Below are positions 1-9,227 of a DNA stretch of 47,570 nucleotides, in pieces. This stretch comes from a virus: positions 35,067-82,636 of the IMG/VR virus record IMGVR_UViG_3300029448_004129; one strand, written 5' to 3'. The position numbers and the translations under genes are program-made. Each line of letters begins with the position of its first letter. Position 1 is the stretch's first letter. Below the pieces are notes generated by a model that saw only the letters and a list, made by a program, of their open reading frames with translations, searched no databases and was not told the origin of the DNA.

Positions 1-410
1 AAATCGTATAAGTCATTTAGTCTTAGTTGATATCTAACATCAAAAAGATTTAGTGACGCTTTGTCTGTGAATGGAAATATACGGACAACTGACATAACGT
101 TAGAAGGCATTGGTATATAATTTTTACCCTCTTTGAAAGCAGCCGTAACTGTGCTATCTGCTGTATCCGTTACCGTAGATAATGTTTCGTCTGACCTCGC
201 TCTTGTCTTATCGTCTGCTGTGACTTGATACTTGAGGTACATTCTCTCAGTACCGTCATAGTGATACTGTGCGAAGTATTGTAACGCCTCATCAATACGG
301 TCCTCTACCTGGTCATCTTCAACGTTAATCTCAATGACTGGTTTGCCTAATGCTCTAAGACAATATTGTTTAAGGGTTTCTCTTGTTGTAATCGGGTTAT
401 TTTGTGCCAT
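1..410 (-). CDS. Neck protein, gp13-like (partial; 3' end outside window)
   Basis: The gene begins at an ATG at 408-410 and runs off the left edge, so only about 136 N-terminal residues are visible. The N-terminus contains a segment rich in acidic residues (INVEDDQVEDRIDEALQYF) followed by YHYDGTERMYLKYQVT. I associate this pattern with neck or structural proteins of marine T4-like phages. It lies downstream of the fibre genes, where T4 has wac, 13 and 14, which supports a gp13-type neck role joining tail and head. An AAGGA Shine-Dalgarno precedes the start and a TATAAATA late promoter lies 19 bases upstream. The exact T4 equivalent is inferred from order and should be treated as probable only. 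Confidence 0.55.
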   Translation of the reverse strand, partial: MAQNNPITTRETLKQYCLRALGKPVIEINVEDDQVEDRIDEALQYFAQYHYDGTERMYLKYQVTADDKTRARSDETLSTVTDTADSTVTAAFKEGKNYIPMPSNVMSVVRIFPFTDKASLNLFDVRYQLRLNDLYD

Positions 411-429
411 ATTATAGTCCTTATGAGAC

Positions 430-437
430 TATTTATA
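430..437 (-). promoter_or_regulatory. T4-type late promoter (TATAAATA)
   Basis: The minus strand reads TATAAATAGT, the T4 late consensus, 19 bases before the neck protein start, with a separate AAGGA ribosome site in between. Confidence 0.7.
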
Positions 438-448
438 AGGAAAATAAC

Positions 449-3406
449 TTAATATCTAACAACTACTCTATCACCAGAAGCGGGAGCCGCGTCCAATGTG
501 AGTGTTGTACCAGAAACCGTGAAATCTTCCGTAGGTTCCTGAACGATACCGTTGATAGTTACTAAGAACTGGTCAACATCATACCCTGCCCCAACTGTTA
601 CAGTTGTTGCACTTCCGTTACCATCTAGTGTTGCTTTATTTGCACCCGATGAAATCTTAAATGTCTCGTCTGGGAATGTTACTGTTCTATCCGCAGTTGG
701 ATCAGTTACGGTTATAGTTGTCTCAAATGAGTTATTTGAAGCACCCTCGAATATGATCGTACCATCTTCCGTGATATTGACACCGTCAAATGTCGAAGCA
801 CCCGTAGATGTGAATGAAGTTGCCGTTACAGCGTCATTGAATGCCGCAGCCCCAGCCGCACTACCATCTATCGTTAAGAAGGTCGTATCTGAGGAACCAT
901 CTGTCCCTTTGAATATGATATCACTATCGTTTGCCTGTGCGTCAATTGTGATATTACCAGAAGTAGTTGTTAATGTTACTGCCGCGTCACCTGCTGTTAG
1001 GTCATCTGCCGCACTTGATACAGTATCAAAAGATAATGCACCACTACCGTCTGTTTTTAAGAACTGTCCAGAAGAACCATCTGCCGCAGGTAGTGTCATT
1101 ACGAAACTACTTGAAACTGTCGCTGGTGCCTCTAGGGCAACAAACTGTCCACCAGAAGCGTCTTGGAATCTTGCCTCAGCACGTGCCAATAATTCTATTG
1201 ATGTGCCAATGTTAGGACTCGTTAGTGTTTTGTTTGTTAGTGTATCTGTTGTTGCTTTACCTACAAGTGTGTCTGTCGCCGCAGGTAGAGTTACAGTAAC
1301 GTTACCTGAGTAGGCACTATGTGCCGCACTTTGTAATGCTGTGTAGTGTGCGTTTGAACTTTCACAATATAATCTGATCGCTGATTGAGCACCAGAGTTT
1401 TTCAACTCTATGAGACCAGTTGTAAATGTGATATCATCATCACCTGCAATCTTAAAGTGAATTGTATCGTCAGTATCTGCCGTGATTGATGTATCAGCGT
1501 CAGCGTCTAATACTAACTCACTGCCGTTCATGTCTAAAGTTCCGTTTACTTCTAAAGTAGAACCTGATAGAACGTCAAATTTATTAGCAGTAAATCTGAA
1601 ATCGTCAGCGTTTGAAATCTTAATGTCTATTTGGTCATCTGTATCTGCCGTGATTGAAGTATCAGCGTCAGCGTCTAAAATCAATTCAGTACCATTCATG
1701 TCGATAGACTTGTTATTTAAGGCAAGTGTACCACTATCATCTGGTAAGTTGATTGTTCTATCCGCAGTTGGATCAACAACGTTTAATGTTGATTCAAAAG
1801 AGTTAGCAGTTGAACCTTCGAATATAACACCACCAGATAATTCTACGTTTGAGAATGCCGCACTACCACCGCCGGTTACGTCTGTTAGGAACGCAACTGT
1901 ACCAGATCCATTCTGGAACGTGATAGTTCTATCTGCTGTAGGGTCTGTTACCGCAAGAGTTGTTTCGAAACTGTCTGCCGTACTACCCTCAAAAGTGATA
2001 TTACCAGTTGTTGTAATTGCACCTGAAGTTATTGTACCTGCCGCGGTTACGTTTGCACCACTAAATGTTAAAGCAGTTGTTGTGCCTGATTTGATGATTA
2101 AGTTACCACCTGTATTCGTTGCACTACCAAAAGTAACACCTCCATCTAGGAATAAAATATCTCCGCCATCAGCGTCTATCTTAATATCGCCAGGTGCGTC
2201 AAGTGTAACGTCTGTAGCACCGTTCATAACGAAGTCAAGGGCAGTAGTGCCACCCGCCTTCATTGTGATATTGTCGCCGTCAGCGTCTAATACGATATCA
2301 GTAGTTGCGTCAAGTGTGATTGTTGAACCTGAATCAATTTCTGTAATTACAGGTGTTGTTAAAGTTTTATTTGTTAGAGTATCAGTTGTATCTCTACCAA
2401 CTAACTGTGTAGTTGCGTTTGGTATTGTAACTGTTCTATCTGCTGTTGGATCTTCTACTTGTAAAGTTGTCTCAAAACTATCTGCTGTAGAACCCTCAAA
2501 TGTAAATGAGTTTGTTACTGAGATTGTTGAGGAATCAACCGTAGTTTGTGTACCAGAAACTGTTAAGTTACCTGCGATGGTAACGTTTGCACCAGACATT
2601 GTGATTGCAGTAGTAGGTGTAGAACCTGATTGGATTCTTAAATTACCACCGTTGTTATTCAACGCACCAAATGTAGTGCCGCCATCTTTTAATGTAATGT
2701 CTGCTCCATCAGCGTCTAAGATAATGTCAGTAGTTGCGTCTAAAGTTATAGAACCACTACTATCTATTTCAGCGATAACTGGAGTTGTAAGTGTTTTGTT
2801 TGTTAATGTGTCTGTAGTATCTCTACCAACTAAAGTTGTTGTTGCGTCTTGTATTGTAACTGTTCTATCTGCCGTTGGATCAGCAACCGCGATAGTTGTT
2901 TCAAAACTGTCTGCTGTAGAACCTTCAAATATTAACGGAGAAGCGTTAGAGAATATACCTTGCGTAGCAGTAACAGTAGAGGTAGACGTAATCGCACCAG
3001 AGCCAACAGTACCAGCAAGAGTTACGTTTGCACCACTAAAGGTTGCCGCAGTAGTGGTACCAGATTTTATGATTAAGTTACCACCTGTATTCGTTGCACT
3101 ACCAAAAGTAGTACCTGCGTCTTTGAAAAATATATCACCACCGTCCGCGTCTAATACGATATCCGTAGTTGCGTCTAATGTGATTGTCGATCCACTATCA
3201 ATCTCCGCGATAGTTGGAGTAGTTAGGGTCTTGTTTGTGAGAGTTTGTGCCGCCGCGTTTTGCGTGATTTCAAAACCACCTGCAGTTGAACCATCATGTA
3301 ACCTAAGCGTATCTAAAGTGGTATCAACACTAATCTCACCTACAGCACCCGTGAAACTGTTATTTTGAGAGGTAGTACCCCTTCTAAATTGTAACGCTGT
3401 TGGCAT
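449..3406 (-). CDS. Repetitive tail fibre protein (985 aa)
   Basis: This is a large virion fibre protein, probably trimeric and involved in host recognition. The N-terminus (ALQFRRGTTSQNNSFTG, then GEISVDTTLDTLRLHDGS) is the tail-fibre head motif I know from many phage fibres. The body is built from repeats: FEGSTADSFETT, then DPTADRT, then TLTNKTLTTPVI, then ITLDATTDIVLDADG. The C-terminal 65 residues (from NKATLDGNGSATT to GDRVVVRY) are nearly the same as the end of the fibre gene at 9908-11215, as is the ELKNSGAQSAIRLYCESSNA block. An AGGAG ribosome site precedes the ATG and a late promoter lies 35 bases upstream. Which fibre of the particle it forms cannot be told from sequence. Confidence 0.85.
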   Translation of the reverse strand: MPTALQFRRGTTSQNNSFTGAVGEISVDTTLDTLRLHDGSTAGGFEITQNAAAQTLTNKTLTTPTIAEIDSGSTITLDATTDIVLDADGGDIFFKDAGTTFGSATNTGGNLIIKSGTTTAATFSGANVTLAGTVGSGAITSTSTVTATQGIFSNASPLIFEGSTADSFETTIAVADPTADRTVTIQDATTTLVGRDTTDTLTNKTLTTPVIAEIDSSGSITLDATTDIILDADGADITLKDGGTTFGALNNNGGNLRIQSGSTPTTAITMSGANVTIAGNLTVSGTQTTVDSSTISVTNSFTFEGSTADSFETTLQVEDPTADRTVTIPNATTQLVGRDTTDTLTNKTLTTPVITEIDSGSTITLDATTDIVLDADGDNITMKAGGTTALDFVMNGATDVTLDAPGDIKIDADGGDILFLDGGVTFGSATNTGGNLIIKSGTTTALTFSGANVTAAGTITSGAITTTGNITFEGSTADSFETTLAVTDPTADRTITFQNGSGTVAFLTDVTGGGSAAFSNVELSGGVIFEGSTANSFESTLNVVDPTADRTINLPDDSGTLALNNKSIDMNGTELILDADADTSITADTDDQIDIKISNADDFRFTANKFDVLSGSTLEVNGTLDMNGSELVLDADADTSITADTDDTIHFKIAGDDDITFTTGLIELKNSGAQSAIRLYCESSNAHYTALQSAAHSAYSGNVTVTLPAATDTLVGKATTDTLTNKTLTSPNIGTSIELLARAEARFQDASGGQFVALEAPATVSSSFVMTLPAADGSSGQFLKTDGSGALSFDTVSSAADDLTAGDAAVTLTTTSGNITIDAQANDSDIIFKGTDGSSDTTFLTIDGSAAGAAAFNDAVTATSFTSTGASTFDGVNITEDGTIIFEGASNNSFETTITVTDPTADRTVTFPDETFKISSGANKATLDGNGSATTVTVGAGYDVDQFLVTINGIVQEPTEDFTVSGTTLTLDAAPASGDRVVVRY

Positions 3407-3441
3407 TTGTTTGTTCTCCTAATTAATATTAATTCTATTTC

Positions 3442-3449
3442 TATTTATA
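3442..3449 (-). promoter_or_regulatory. T4-type late promoter (TATAAATA)
   Basis: Exact TATAAATA on the minus strand, 35 bases before the fibre gene that starts at 3406, which has its own AGGAG site. Confidence 0.65.
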
Positions 3450-3457
3450 ACCTTTTA

Positions 3458-5257
3458 CTATGCAACACTACCTAAATCTACGGTAGAAACACTACCTGCT
3501 GGATCTTGGTGATCGAAGATACTACCTAATGCGATACCAAAGGCATCCGTAACAGTAACAAAAGGGGTCTCACTATCTGCCAAGTCAACATCTCCTGACG
3601 CCGCAGGGTGAGTAACTATGGTAGATGTTCTTTGGAATACCTGTGTTGTTGTTGCTAGACTACCTGTTGATGTAGGTAAGGTTAAAGTTATGTCCGCAGT
3701 TGGATTACCTGGTGCAAGTGTCGTCTCAAAACTGTCTGCCGTACTACCTTCAAATACTAGATTTGTTGAAATAGTACCACCAAAAGCGATTGTGTCTGAA
3801 CTTGCGTCACCTAAAGTAATTGTGGAGCCATTTGAAGTTGTCGTTCCAGTTACTGTTAAGTTACCTGCGATTGTGGTATTCGCACCACTCATTGTTAAGT
3901 TTGTGGTAGATGATGCTCCTGAAGCAATTCTTAACTCACCACCATTATTCGTAAATCTACCAAACTCTGTACCACCGTCTTTTAATATGACGTCCGCACC
4001 ATCAGCGTCAAATGTTATGTCGCCCGCGGAATCTAAAGTGATGGTTGAACCAGTAATCGTAGAAATGACTGGACTTGTTAGTGTCTTGTTTGTAAGAGTT
4101 TCAGTTGCGTCTAACAATGAAACTGTACCTGTTAGGTTTGGTAAAGTGATTGTTCTATCTGCCGTAGGGTCTGTTACAGTTAAAGTTGTCTCAAAACTAT
4201 CTGCGGTAGATCCTTCGAATACTACTGAACCAGATGAAGCAATAAATCCTGTTCCTGTTACTGTGCCTGTTGATGTGATTGCACCACTGCCTACCGTGCC
4301 CGCTAAAGTTACGTTTGCACCTGAAAAAGTTGCCGCGGTAGTTGTACCAGATTTAATTATTAAGTTACTACCAGTAGCAGTTAAACTACCGTAAGTAGTA
4401 CCGCCATCAACTAAGAATACATCACCACCATCAGCGTCTAACTTAATATCCCCTGGTGCGTCTAACGTTACGTCTGTCGTGCCATTTAATACGAAATCTA
4501 AAACGGTAGTACCACCATCTTTCATTGTGATATTGGCACCATCAGCGTCTAGTATAATGTCCGTAGTTGCGTCTAATGTAATAGTAGAACCTGAATCAAT
4601 CTCGGCGATAGTAGGTGTTGTTAAAGTTTTGTTTGTAAGTGTTTGTGTACTTGCAAGACCCACCAAAGTGTCTGAAGCACTTGCGGGTAATGTTAATGTG
4701 ATATCAGCAGATGGGTTACCCGGTGTTAAAGTTGTTTCAAAACTATCAGCACTTGAACCTTCAAATACTAAACTACCTTGAATTGTACCACCAAATGTAA
4801 CTGTATCAGTTGCCGCGTCACCAATTGTAATATTTCCATCACCCTCAGTATTACCAGTTACCGTTAAGTTACCTGCAATAGTAACATTGGCACCTGACAT
4901 TGAGATTGCCGTAGTCGTACTTGATGATGATTTGATGACTAACTGTCCAGATGAATTTGTAAAACGTCCAAACTCTGTACCGCCATCTTTTAAAACTACA
5001 TCAGCACCGTCAGCGTCTAGTATAATGTCTGCCGCGGAATCTAAAGTAATGTCACCACTTGATGTGGAGAAACCACTACCAAACTCTATGGCATTACCTG
5101 CCGCATTTACCTTTAATACTTGACCCGCACTACCTAATGATGATAACCCAGTACCACCATGTATGTGTCCTACCGTCTCACCTGATTGAAATTCTGCAAG
5201 TCCAGTAGCGTTTCCACTACTGTCGAAGACCGTACGAATTGGAACTTTATCTGTCAT
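3458..5257 (-). CDS. Repetitive tail fibre protein (599 aa)
   Basis: This fibre protein has the same repeat units as its neighbours (LTVTGNT, FEGSSADSFETTL, TLTNKTLTTPTIAEIDSGS). Its N-terminus is different: MTDKVPIRTVFDSSGNATG, then a VGHIHGGTGLSSLGSAGQVL segment of a kind common in phage fibres. It ends in a unique, repeat-free region of about 55 residues (from FQRTSTIVTHPAA to VDLGSVA), which could be the variable tip. There is no Shine-Dalgarno. Instead TATAAATA ends five bases before the ATG, which suggests a leaderless late mRNA. The gene is separated from the adjacent fibre genes by only 24-50 bases. Confidence 0.8.
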   Translation of the reverse strand: MTDKVPIRTVFDSSGNATGLAEFQSGETVGHIHGGTGLSSLGSAGQVLKVNAAGNAIEFGSGFSTSSGDITLDSAADIILDADGADVVLKDGGTEFGRFTNSSGQLVIKSSSSTTTAISMSGANVTIAGNLTVTGNTEGDGNITIGDAATDTVTFGGTIQGSLVFEGSSADSFETTLTPGNPSADITLTLPASASDTLVGLASTQTLTNKTLTTPTIAEIDSGSTITLDATTDIILDADGANITMKDGGTTVLDFVLNGTTDVTLDAPGDIKLDADGGDVFLVDGGTTYGSLTATGSNLIIKSGTTTAATFSGANVTLAGTVGSGAITSTGTVTGTGFIASSGSVVFEGSTADSFETTLTVTDPTADRTITLPNLTGTVSLLDATETLTNKTLTSPVISTITGSTITLDSAGDITFDADGADVILKDGGTEFGRFTNNGGELRIASGASSTTNLTMSGANTTIAGNLTVTGTTTSNGSTITLGDASSDTIAFGGTISTNLVFEGSTADSFETTLAPGNPTADITLTLPTSTGSLATTTQVFQRTSTIVTHPAASGDVDLADSETPFVTVTDAFGIALGSIFDHQDPAGSVSTVDLGSVA

Positions 5258-5262
5258 GTTAC

Positions 5263-5270
5263 TATTTATA
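5263..5270 (-). promoter_or_regulatory. Late promoter abutting start codon (TATAAATA)
   Basis: TATAAATAGTAAC runs straight into the ATG at 5257. The motif-to-ATG gap is 5 bases and no ribosome site is present. Confidence 0.65.
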
Positions 5271-5281
5271 TCCTTTCACTA

Positions 5282-8218
5282 TTAAAATAGGAATATTACT
5301 TCCTCCTGTGCTGTTAAGGCACTACCATCGTTCTTTGTAAAATTTCTAAACACATAGTTGAGGTTTCCTGATGCCGCAAAAGTAAAGTCAACGTTTTTAG
5401 TAGAGAGGTTACCCTTCTTAAAGAATGGTACCACACGTATTGCTTTACCTGTTGCAACTTCCGCAGAGGCAATCGCACTCGCACCAACTTTTGAACCAGC
5501 AGGTAATGTTGCACCAGTTGCCGCAATCGCAATCGTTCCTGTTCCGTCTGAACTAATTGTTGCACCACCTAGATTGATTGTCTCACCTGCTAAGAATAAT
5601 GTCCTCCATCTTTTCGTAGCAGAACCAAGGTCGTATGTATCGTTTGCCGCAGGTATGATATGACTATTGACCTGAGCATTGAATACAACTTGGTCAGAAT
5701 TTGCGTCACCTAAAGTAACGTTGCCAGTAGTCGCAAGTGTTGTAAATGAACCTGCTGCCCCACCACCCGTTACGTCTGTTAAAAACGCCAGGGTACCACT
5801 ACCATCTTGTATTGTGATTGTCCTATCTGCTGTTGGATTTGTAACTGTTAATGTTGTCTCAAAACTGTTTGAACTTGATCCCTCGAAGATAATCGAACTA
5901 TCAGATAAGTTTAAACCAGATACTACAGGACTTGTTAATGTTTTATTTGTAAGTGTATCAGTTGTTGCTTTACCTACTAATGTATCAGTAGCGTTTGGTA
6001 ATGTAACTGTTCTATCTGCTGTAGGATCTGTTACAGTTAAAGTTGTTTCGAAACTGTCTGCTGTGCTACCCTCAAAGATAATGTTACCAGTTGTAGTAGT
6101 ATTACCTGTAATCGCAGGTGTTGTCAATGCAGGACTTGTTAATGTTTTGTTTGTTAAAGTTTCACTACCTGTCAATGAGACAAAACTATCACCTTGTAAG
6201 GCAGTATTAAATTCTGTTAAAGAACCAGAAACAGTATTACTATCTAAATCAATTGACTTGTTAGTTAATGTGTCTGTAGTTGCTTTACCAACAAGAGTAT
6301 CACTAGCACTTGACGGCAGAGTTAGTGTAATATCACTTGATGGATTACCTGGTGTTAAGGTTGTTTCAAAACTATCGTCAGTAGAACCTTCGAAGACTAG
6401 AGAGCCCGTAATGGTACCAGTTAATGCGATTGTGTCAGTTGCCGAGTTACCAAGTGTGATCGTACTACCTTGTGTTGATGACGTACCAACAACTGTTAAG
6501 TTACCTTCAACTTGTACGTTTGCTCCTGACATTGTAAGAGCAGCGGTAGAACTTGAACTTGATTTGATTACAAGTTGTCCACTTGAATTACTAAATCGTC
6601 CAAACTCCGTGCCATCATCTTTTAAAATAATGTCTTGTTCACCTGCGTCTAAGATAATATCTGTTGCCGCGTCTAATGTGATAGAACTGTTACTATCAAT
6701 TTCAGCGATTACAGGTGTCGTTAAAGTCTTGTTCGTTAATGTGTCTGTAGTATCTTTACCAACTAACGTGGTTGTCGCATTTGGTAATGATATTGTTCTA
6801 TCTGCTGTTGGGTCTACTGTGGTTAGAGTTGTCTCAAAACTATCTGCTGTTGCCCCTTCGAATACAAAAGCATTCTGAATATTGATTGTAGAACTATCTA
6901 CGGTCGTTGTCGTACCAGAAACTGTTAGGTTACCCGATACAGTTACGTTACCCGCAGCAGTTAAATTCGCACCACTAAATGTTAATGCGGTTGTTGTACC
7001 TGACTTAACAATTAACTCACCAGATGAATTTGTTAAACTACCAAAAGTAGTGCCGTCATCTTTTAAGAATACATCTCCGCCACCTGCGTCTAAAGTTATG
7101 TCTTGTACAGCGTCTAACTCAATACCACCAGTACCAACTATCTCAGCAATTGTTGGACTCGTAAGTTGTTTGTTAGTTAAAGTTTCACTACCTGTTAGTG
7201 ATACAAAACTGTCACCCTGTAACGCTGTGTTAAACTCACCGAGTGTACCTGATAAAGTATTACTATCTAAATCTATTGATTTGTTTGTTAAGGTATCAGT
7301 TGTTGCTTTACCAACTAAAGTATCTGAAGCACTTGACGGTAAAGTTAAAGTTATATCTGAACTAGGGTTACCTGGTGTTAACGTTGTTTCAAAACTATCA
7401 TCAGTAGAACCTTCGAAAGTCAAACTACCAGTAATCGTACCACCAAAAGCGATAGTATCAGTTGCGGCGTCACCTAATGTTAATGTGCCACCGTTGAATG
7501 TTGTCGTCCCGGTTACTGTAAGGTTGCCATCTACCTGAGCATTACCCTCCATGGTGATGTTCGCACCAGACATTGTTAGAGCGGCAGTAGATGAACTACC
7601 AGACTTGATGACTAACTCACCAGATGAGTTTGTAAATCTACCAAATTCTGTGCCACCATCTTTGAGTATGATGTCCGCACCGTCAGCGTCAAAGTTAATA
7701 TCCGCTGAACTATCTAATGTAATACCTGCACCAGTAATATTTGTAATGACTGGACTTGTTAGTGTTTTATTTGTAAGTGTCTCTGATCCTGTTAGTGAGA
7801 CAAAACTATCACCTTGTAACGCGGTGTTAAATTCTGTTAATGTACCAGTAAGTGTGTTGGCGTCTAAATCAAAAGTCTTGTTTGAAAGTGTAATTGTGCC
7901 AGAAGTATCTTGGGTATCAATATACGCCTTGAGACTTTCGCCAGAGTGGATTGATGTTGAACTATTACCTGCAAGTGTATCACTATCAATAGGTAGTGAC
8001 GTTAAGAAAGGACCACCATCTGTTCCAATTTGTAGAATTGTGCCTGAGGCTGTTATAGTGGCGGTAACGTCTGTAAGGTTGTTTAAAGAAGTTACGTTGG
8101 TAACTGAACCACTTGCGGCAGGTACTTCTACGGATACTTGTTGAGGACCAGCAGAATTAGTCGAAGTAATCTTCGCCTTTTTCTTCGTTGAATTAGAAAC
8201 TCGTCCCTTTAATGCCAT
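5282..8218 (-). CDS. Repetitive tail fibre protein (978 aa)
   Basis: The N-terminus is basic (MALKGRVSNSTKKKAKITS) and probably anchors the fibre to the baseplate. It is followed by many copies of the LTVTGTTT / LGDAATDTIAFGGTI / FEGSTDDSFETTLTPGNP / TLTNKSIDLDSNT units. Near the C-terminus is NDTYDLGSATKRWRTLFLAG, a segment I have seen in other phage fibres. A unique end follows (SKVGASAIASAEVATGKAIR to EEVIFLF). The protein shares repeat units with the genes at 449-3406 and 3458-5257 but not the same ends, which fits assembly by recombination between modules. A GGGG-type ribosome site and a late promoter precede it. Confidence 0.82.
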   Translation of the reverse strand: MALKGRVSNSTKKKAKITSTNSAGPQQVSVEVPAASGSVTNVTSLNNLTDVTATITASGTILQIGTDGGPFLTSLPIDSDTLAGNSSTSIHSGESLKAYIDTQDTSGTITLSNKTFDLDANTLTGTLTEFNTALQGDSFVSLTGSETLTNKTLTSPVITNITGAGITLDSSADINFDADGADIILKDGGTEFGRFTNSSGELVIKSGSSSTAALTMSGANITMEGNAQVDGNLTVTGTTTFNGGTLTLGDAATDTIAFGGTITGSLTFEGSTDDSFETTLTPGNPSSDITLTLPSSASDTLVGKATTDTLTNKSIDLDSNTLSGTLGEFNTALQGDSFVSLTGSETLTNKQLTSPTIAEIVGTGGIELDAVQDITLDAGGGDVFLKDDGTTFGSLTNSSGELIVKSGTTTALTFSGANLTAAGNVTVSGNLTVSGTTTTVDSSTINIQNAFVFEGATADSFETTLTTVDPTADRTISLPNATTTLVGKDTTDTLTNKTLTTPVIAEIDSNSSITLDAATDIILDAGEQDIILKDDGTEFGRFSNSSGQLVIKSSSSSTAALTMSGANVQVEGNLTVVGTSSTQGSTITLGNSATDTIALTGTITGSLVFEGSTDDSFETTLTPGNPSSDITLTLPSSASDTLVGKATTDTLTNKSIDLDSNTVSGSLTEFNTALQGDSFVSLTGSETLTNKTLTSPALTTPAITGNTTTTGNIIFEGSTADSFETTLTVTDPTADRTVTLPNATDTLVGKATTDTLTNKTLTSPVVSGLNLSDSSIIFEGSSSNSFETTLTVTNPTADRTITIQDGSGTLAFLTDVTGGGAAGSFTTLATTGNVTLGDANSDQVVFNAQVNSHIIPAANDTYDLGSATKRWRTLFLAGETINLGGATISSDGTGTIAIAATGATLPAGSKVGASAIASAEVATGKAIRVVPFFKKGNLSTKNVDFTFAASGNLNYVFRNFTKNDGSALTAQEEVIFLF

Positions 8219-8237
8219 GCTACCCCTAGTATAACAC

Positions 8238-8245
8238 TATTTATA
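8238..8245 (-). promoter_or_regulatory. T4-type late promoter (TATAAATA)
   Basis: Exact TATAAATA on the minus strand, 19 bases before the 978-residue fibre gene, with an AGGGG ribosome site in between. Confidence 0.7.
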
Positions 8246-8249
8246 AGGA

Positions 8250-8591
8250 TTATCTAGTGGCGTTTGGACTAACTGTTACTATGCCTTGAATTACACGGGT
8301 GATTGAACTATCTGCGGTCTTCGTCAATTCAACATCATACACATATCTACCTTCTTCTAATAAGGCAGTTTGTGTGGGTGTTAAAGAAATAGTTATCTCA
8401 CCAGTCGCTCTATCTTCGTTGAATGATAAAGTGAATGTCGCACTTGCACTTGATGAACTGTAAGATTTTCTAATCTGAGACGCACCAGTGTGACCAGTTG
8501 TATCAAATAAGGAATCATCATCATTGAATACCGTGATGGTACTCGAAAATGTTGCGCCTTGATCTATGAGTAAGTTTGCAATTGCAGCCAT
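8250..8591 (-). CDS. Small beta-rich virion-type protein (113 aa)
   Basis: I do not recognise a named family. The protein starts MAAIANLLIDQGATFSSTITV and ends VIQGIVTVSPNATR. The pattern (DQGATF, then strands, then EEGRYVYDVELT, then a terminal GIVTVSP) resembles small Ig-like or BppU-N-type proteins that sit beside phage fibre genes. A structural role as a fibre or baseplate accessory is inferred from position between two fibre-related genes. The start lies six bases from a GATAAATA late promoter and lacks a ribosome site. Confidence 0.6.
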   Translation of the reverse strand: MAAIANLLIDQGATFSSTITVFNDDDSLFDTTGHTGASQIRKSYSSSSASATFTLSFNEDRATGEITISLTPTQTALLEEGRYVYDVELTKTADSSITRVIQGIVTVSPNATR

Positions 8592-8596
8592 AAAGA

Positions 8597-8824
8597 CTAT
8601 TTATCGTCTTTTGGTTCTTCTTCTGGTTTCTTATCTGTAATTTCTTTTGGTATTGTCTGTTCGTAGTATTTCAATAATACGTCTATTTTTTCAATCTCCA
8701 ATTGATGTTTGATTTTTTGCATTTGCATTTGTTGGTATTGCTCTGCATGTAACTTACCTTTAGGTGTCAATGCGTCCATATCAATCGTTGAACTCATTTC
8801 ATTTGTTTGCTGTTCTTCAGCCAT
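8597..8824 (-). CDS. Small acidic/amphipathic protein (75 aa), unknown
   Basis: Not recognised. The sequence is rich in Gln, Glu and Lys, with a central helix (KLHAEQYQQMQMQKIKHQLEIEKIDVLL, described here only as a probable coiled coil) and a charged tail (KKPEEEPKDDK). A good AGGAGA ribosome site stands before the ATG. Its place among fibre genes suggests a virion accessory or chaperone, but nothing in the sequence proves it. Confidence 0.6.
   Translation of the reverse strand: MAEEQQTNEMSSTIDMDALTPKGKLHAEQYQQMQMQKIKHQLEIEKIDVLLKYYEQTIPKEITDKKPEEEPKDDK
8598..8605 (-). promoter_or_regulatory. Late promoter abutting start codon (GATAAATA)
   Basis: GATAAATAGTCTTT leads directly to the ATG at 8591, a 6-base gap with no ribosome site. 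It overlaps the last codons of the upstream 75-residue gene. Confidence 0.55.
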
Positions 8825-8877
8825 AATATTCTCCTATTAAAATGTTGTTGAAATATATATACGGTAAAAAAAATCTA

Positions 8878-9216
8878 TTATGCGTTAGGATTCCAACCCA
8901 ATGTTTTCCAACCTGAGAAGTCGACATTGTTGAGTTGTGCCCATTCACCAACCATAACTGCTACCATATTTTTTGAAGCGTCAGTTGGCACACTTGCTGC
9001 CCCTGCGGAGCGTGAAGCAAATGTAGCGTCCATATCATCAGTTGAGTAAACTGAACTATCTGCTCTCTTATAACACTTGTTACTATCATAACCATTTTTC
9101 TGCATTTTCATTTCAACCCAGTTTCCTGCGTCCTCAGTTAATTCTGCTTCAAAATAAAAGTATCTTACATTGGATTCTAACGCTAATGTAACGTTTCGTA
9201 CTGCTTTGACCGCCAT
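8878..9216 (-). CDS. Hypothetical phage protein among fibre genes (112 aa)
   Basis: Not recognised. It begins MAVKAVRNVTLALESNVRYF and ends GWKTLGWNPNA, with several aromatic residues and no signal peptide or membrane segment. An AGGAGA ribosome site lies just upstream. It sits 11 bases from the downstream end of the fibre-type gene at 9228-9851, so the two are probably co-transcribed. A structural or adhesin-cap role is plausible by position only. Confidence 0.6.
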   Translation of the reverse strand: MAVKAVRNVTLALESNVRYFYFEAELTEDAGNWVEMKMQKNGYDSNKCYKRADSSVYSTDDMDATFASRSAGAASVPTDASKNMVAVMVGEWAQLNNVDFSGWKTLGWNPNA

Positions 9217-9227
9217 GTTTTAATCTC

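Noticed and set aside
1482-3368. Long plus-strand open frame (628 codons) opposite the 985-residue fibre gene
   Set aside because: It mirrors the repeats of the fibre gene, is rich in Val, Ser and Pro in a monotonous way, and has no ribosome site. It results from codon use in the real gene.
5679-6878. Plus-strand open frame (399 codons) opposite the 978-residue fibre gene
   Set aside because: Same shadow effect; repeats mirror those of the fibre and no promoter or ribosome site serves it.
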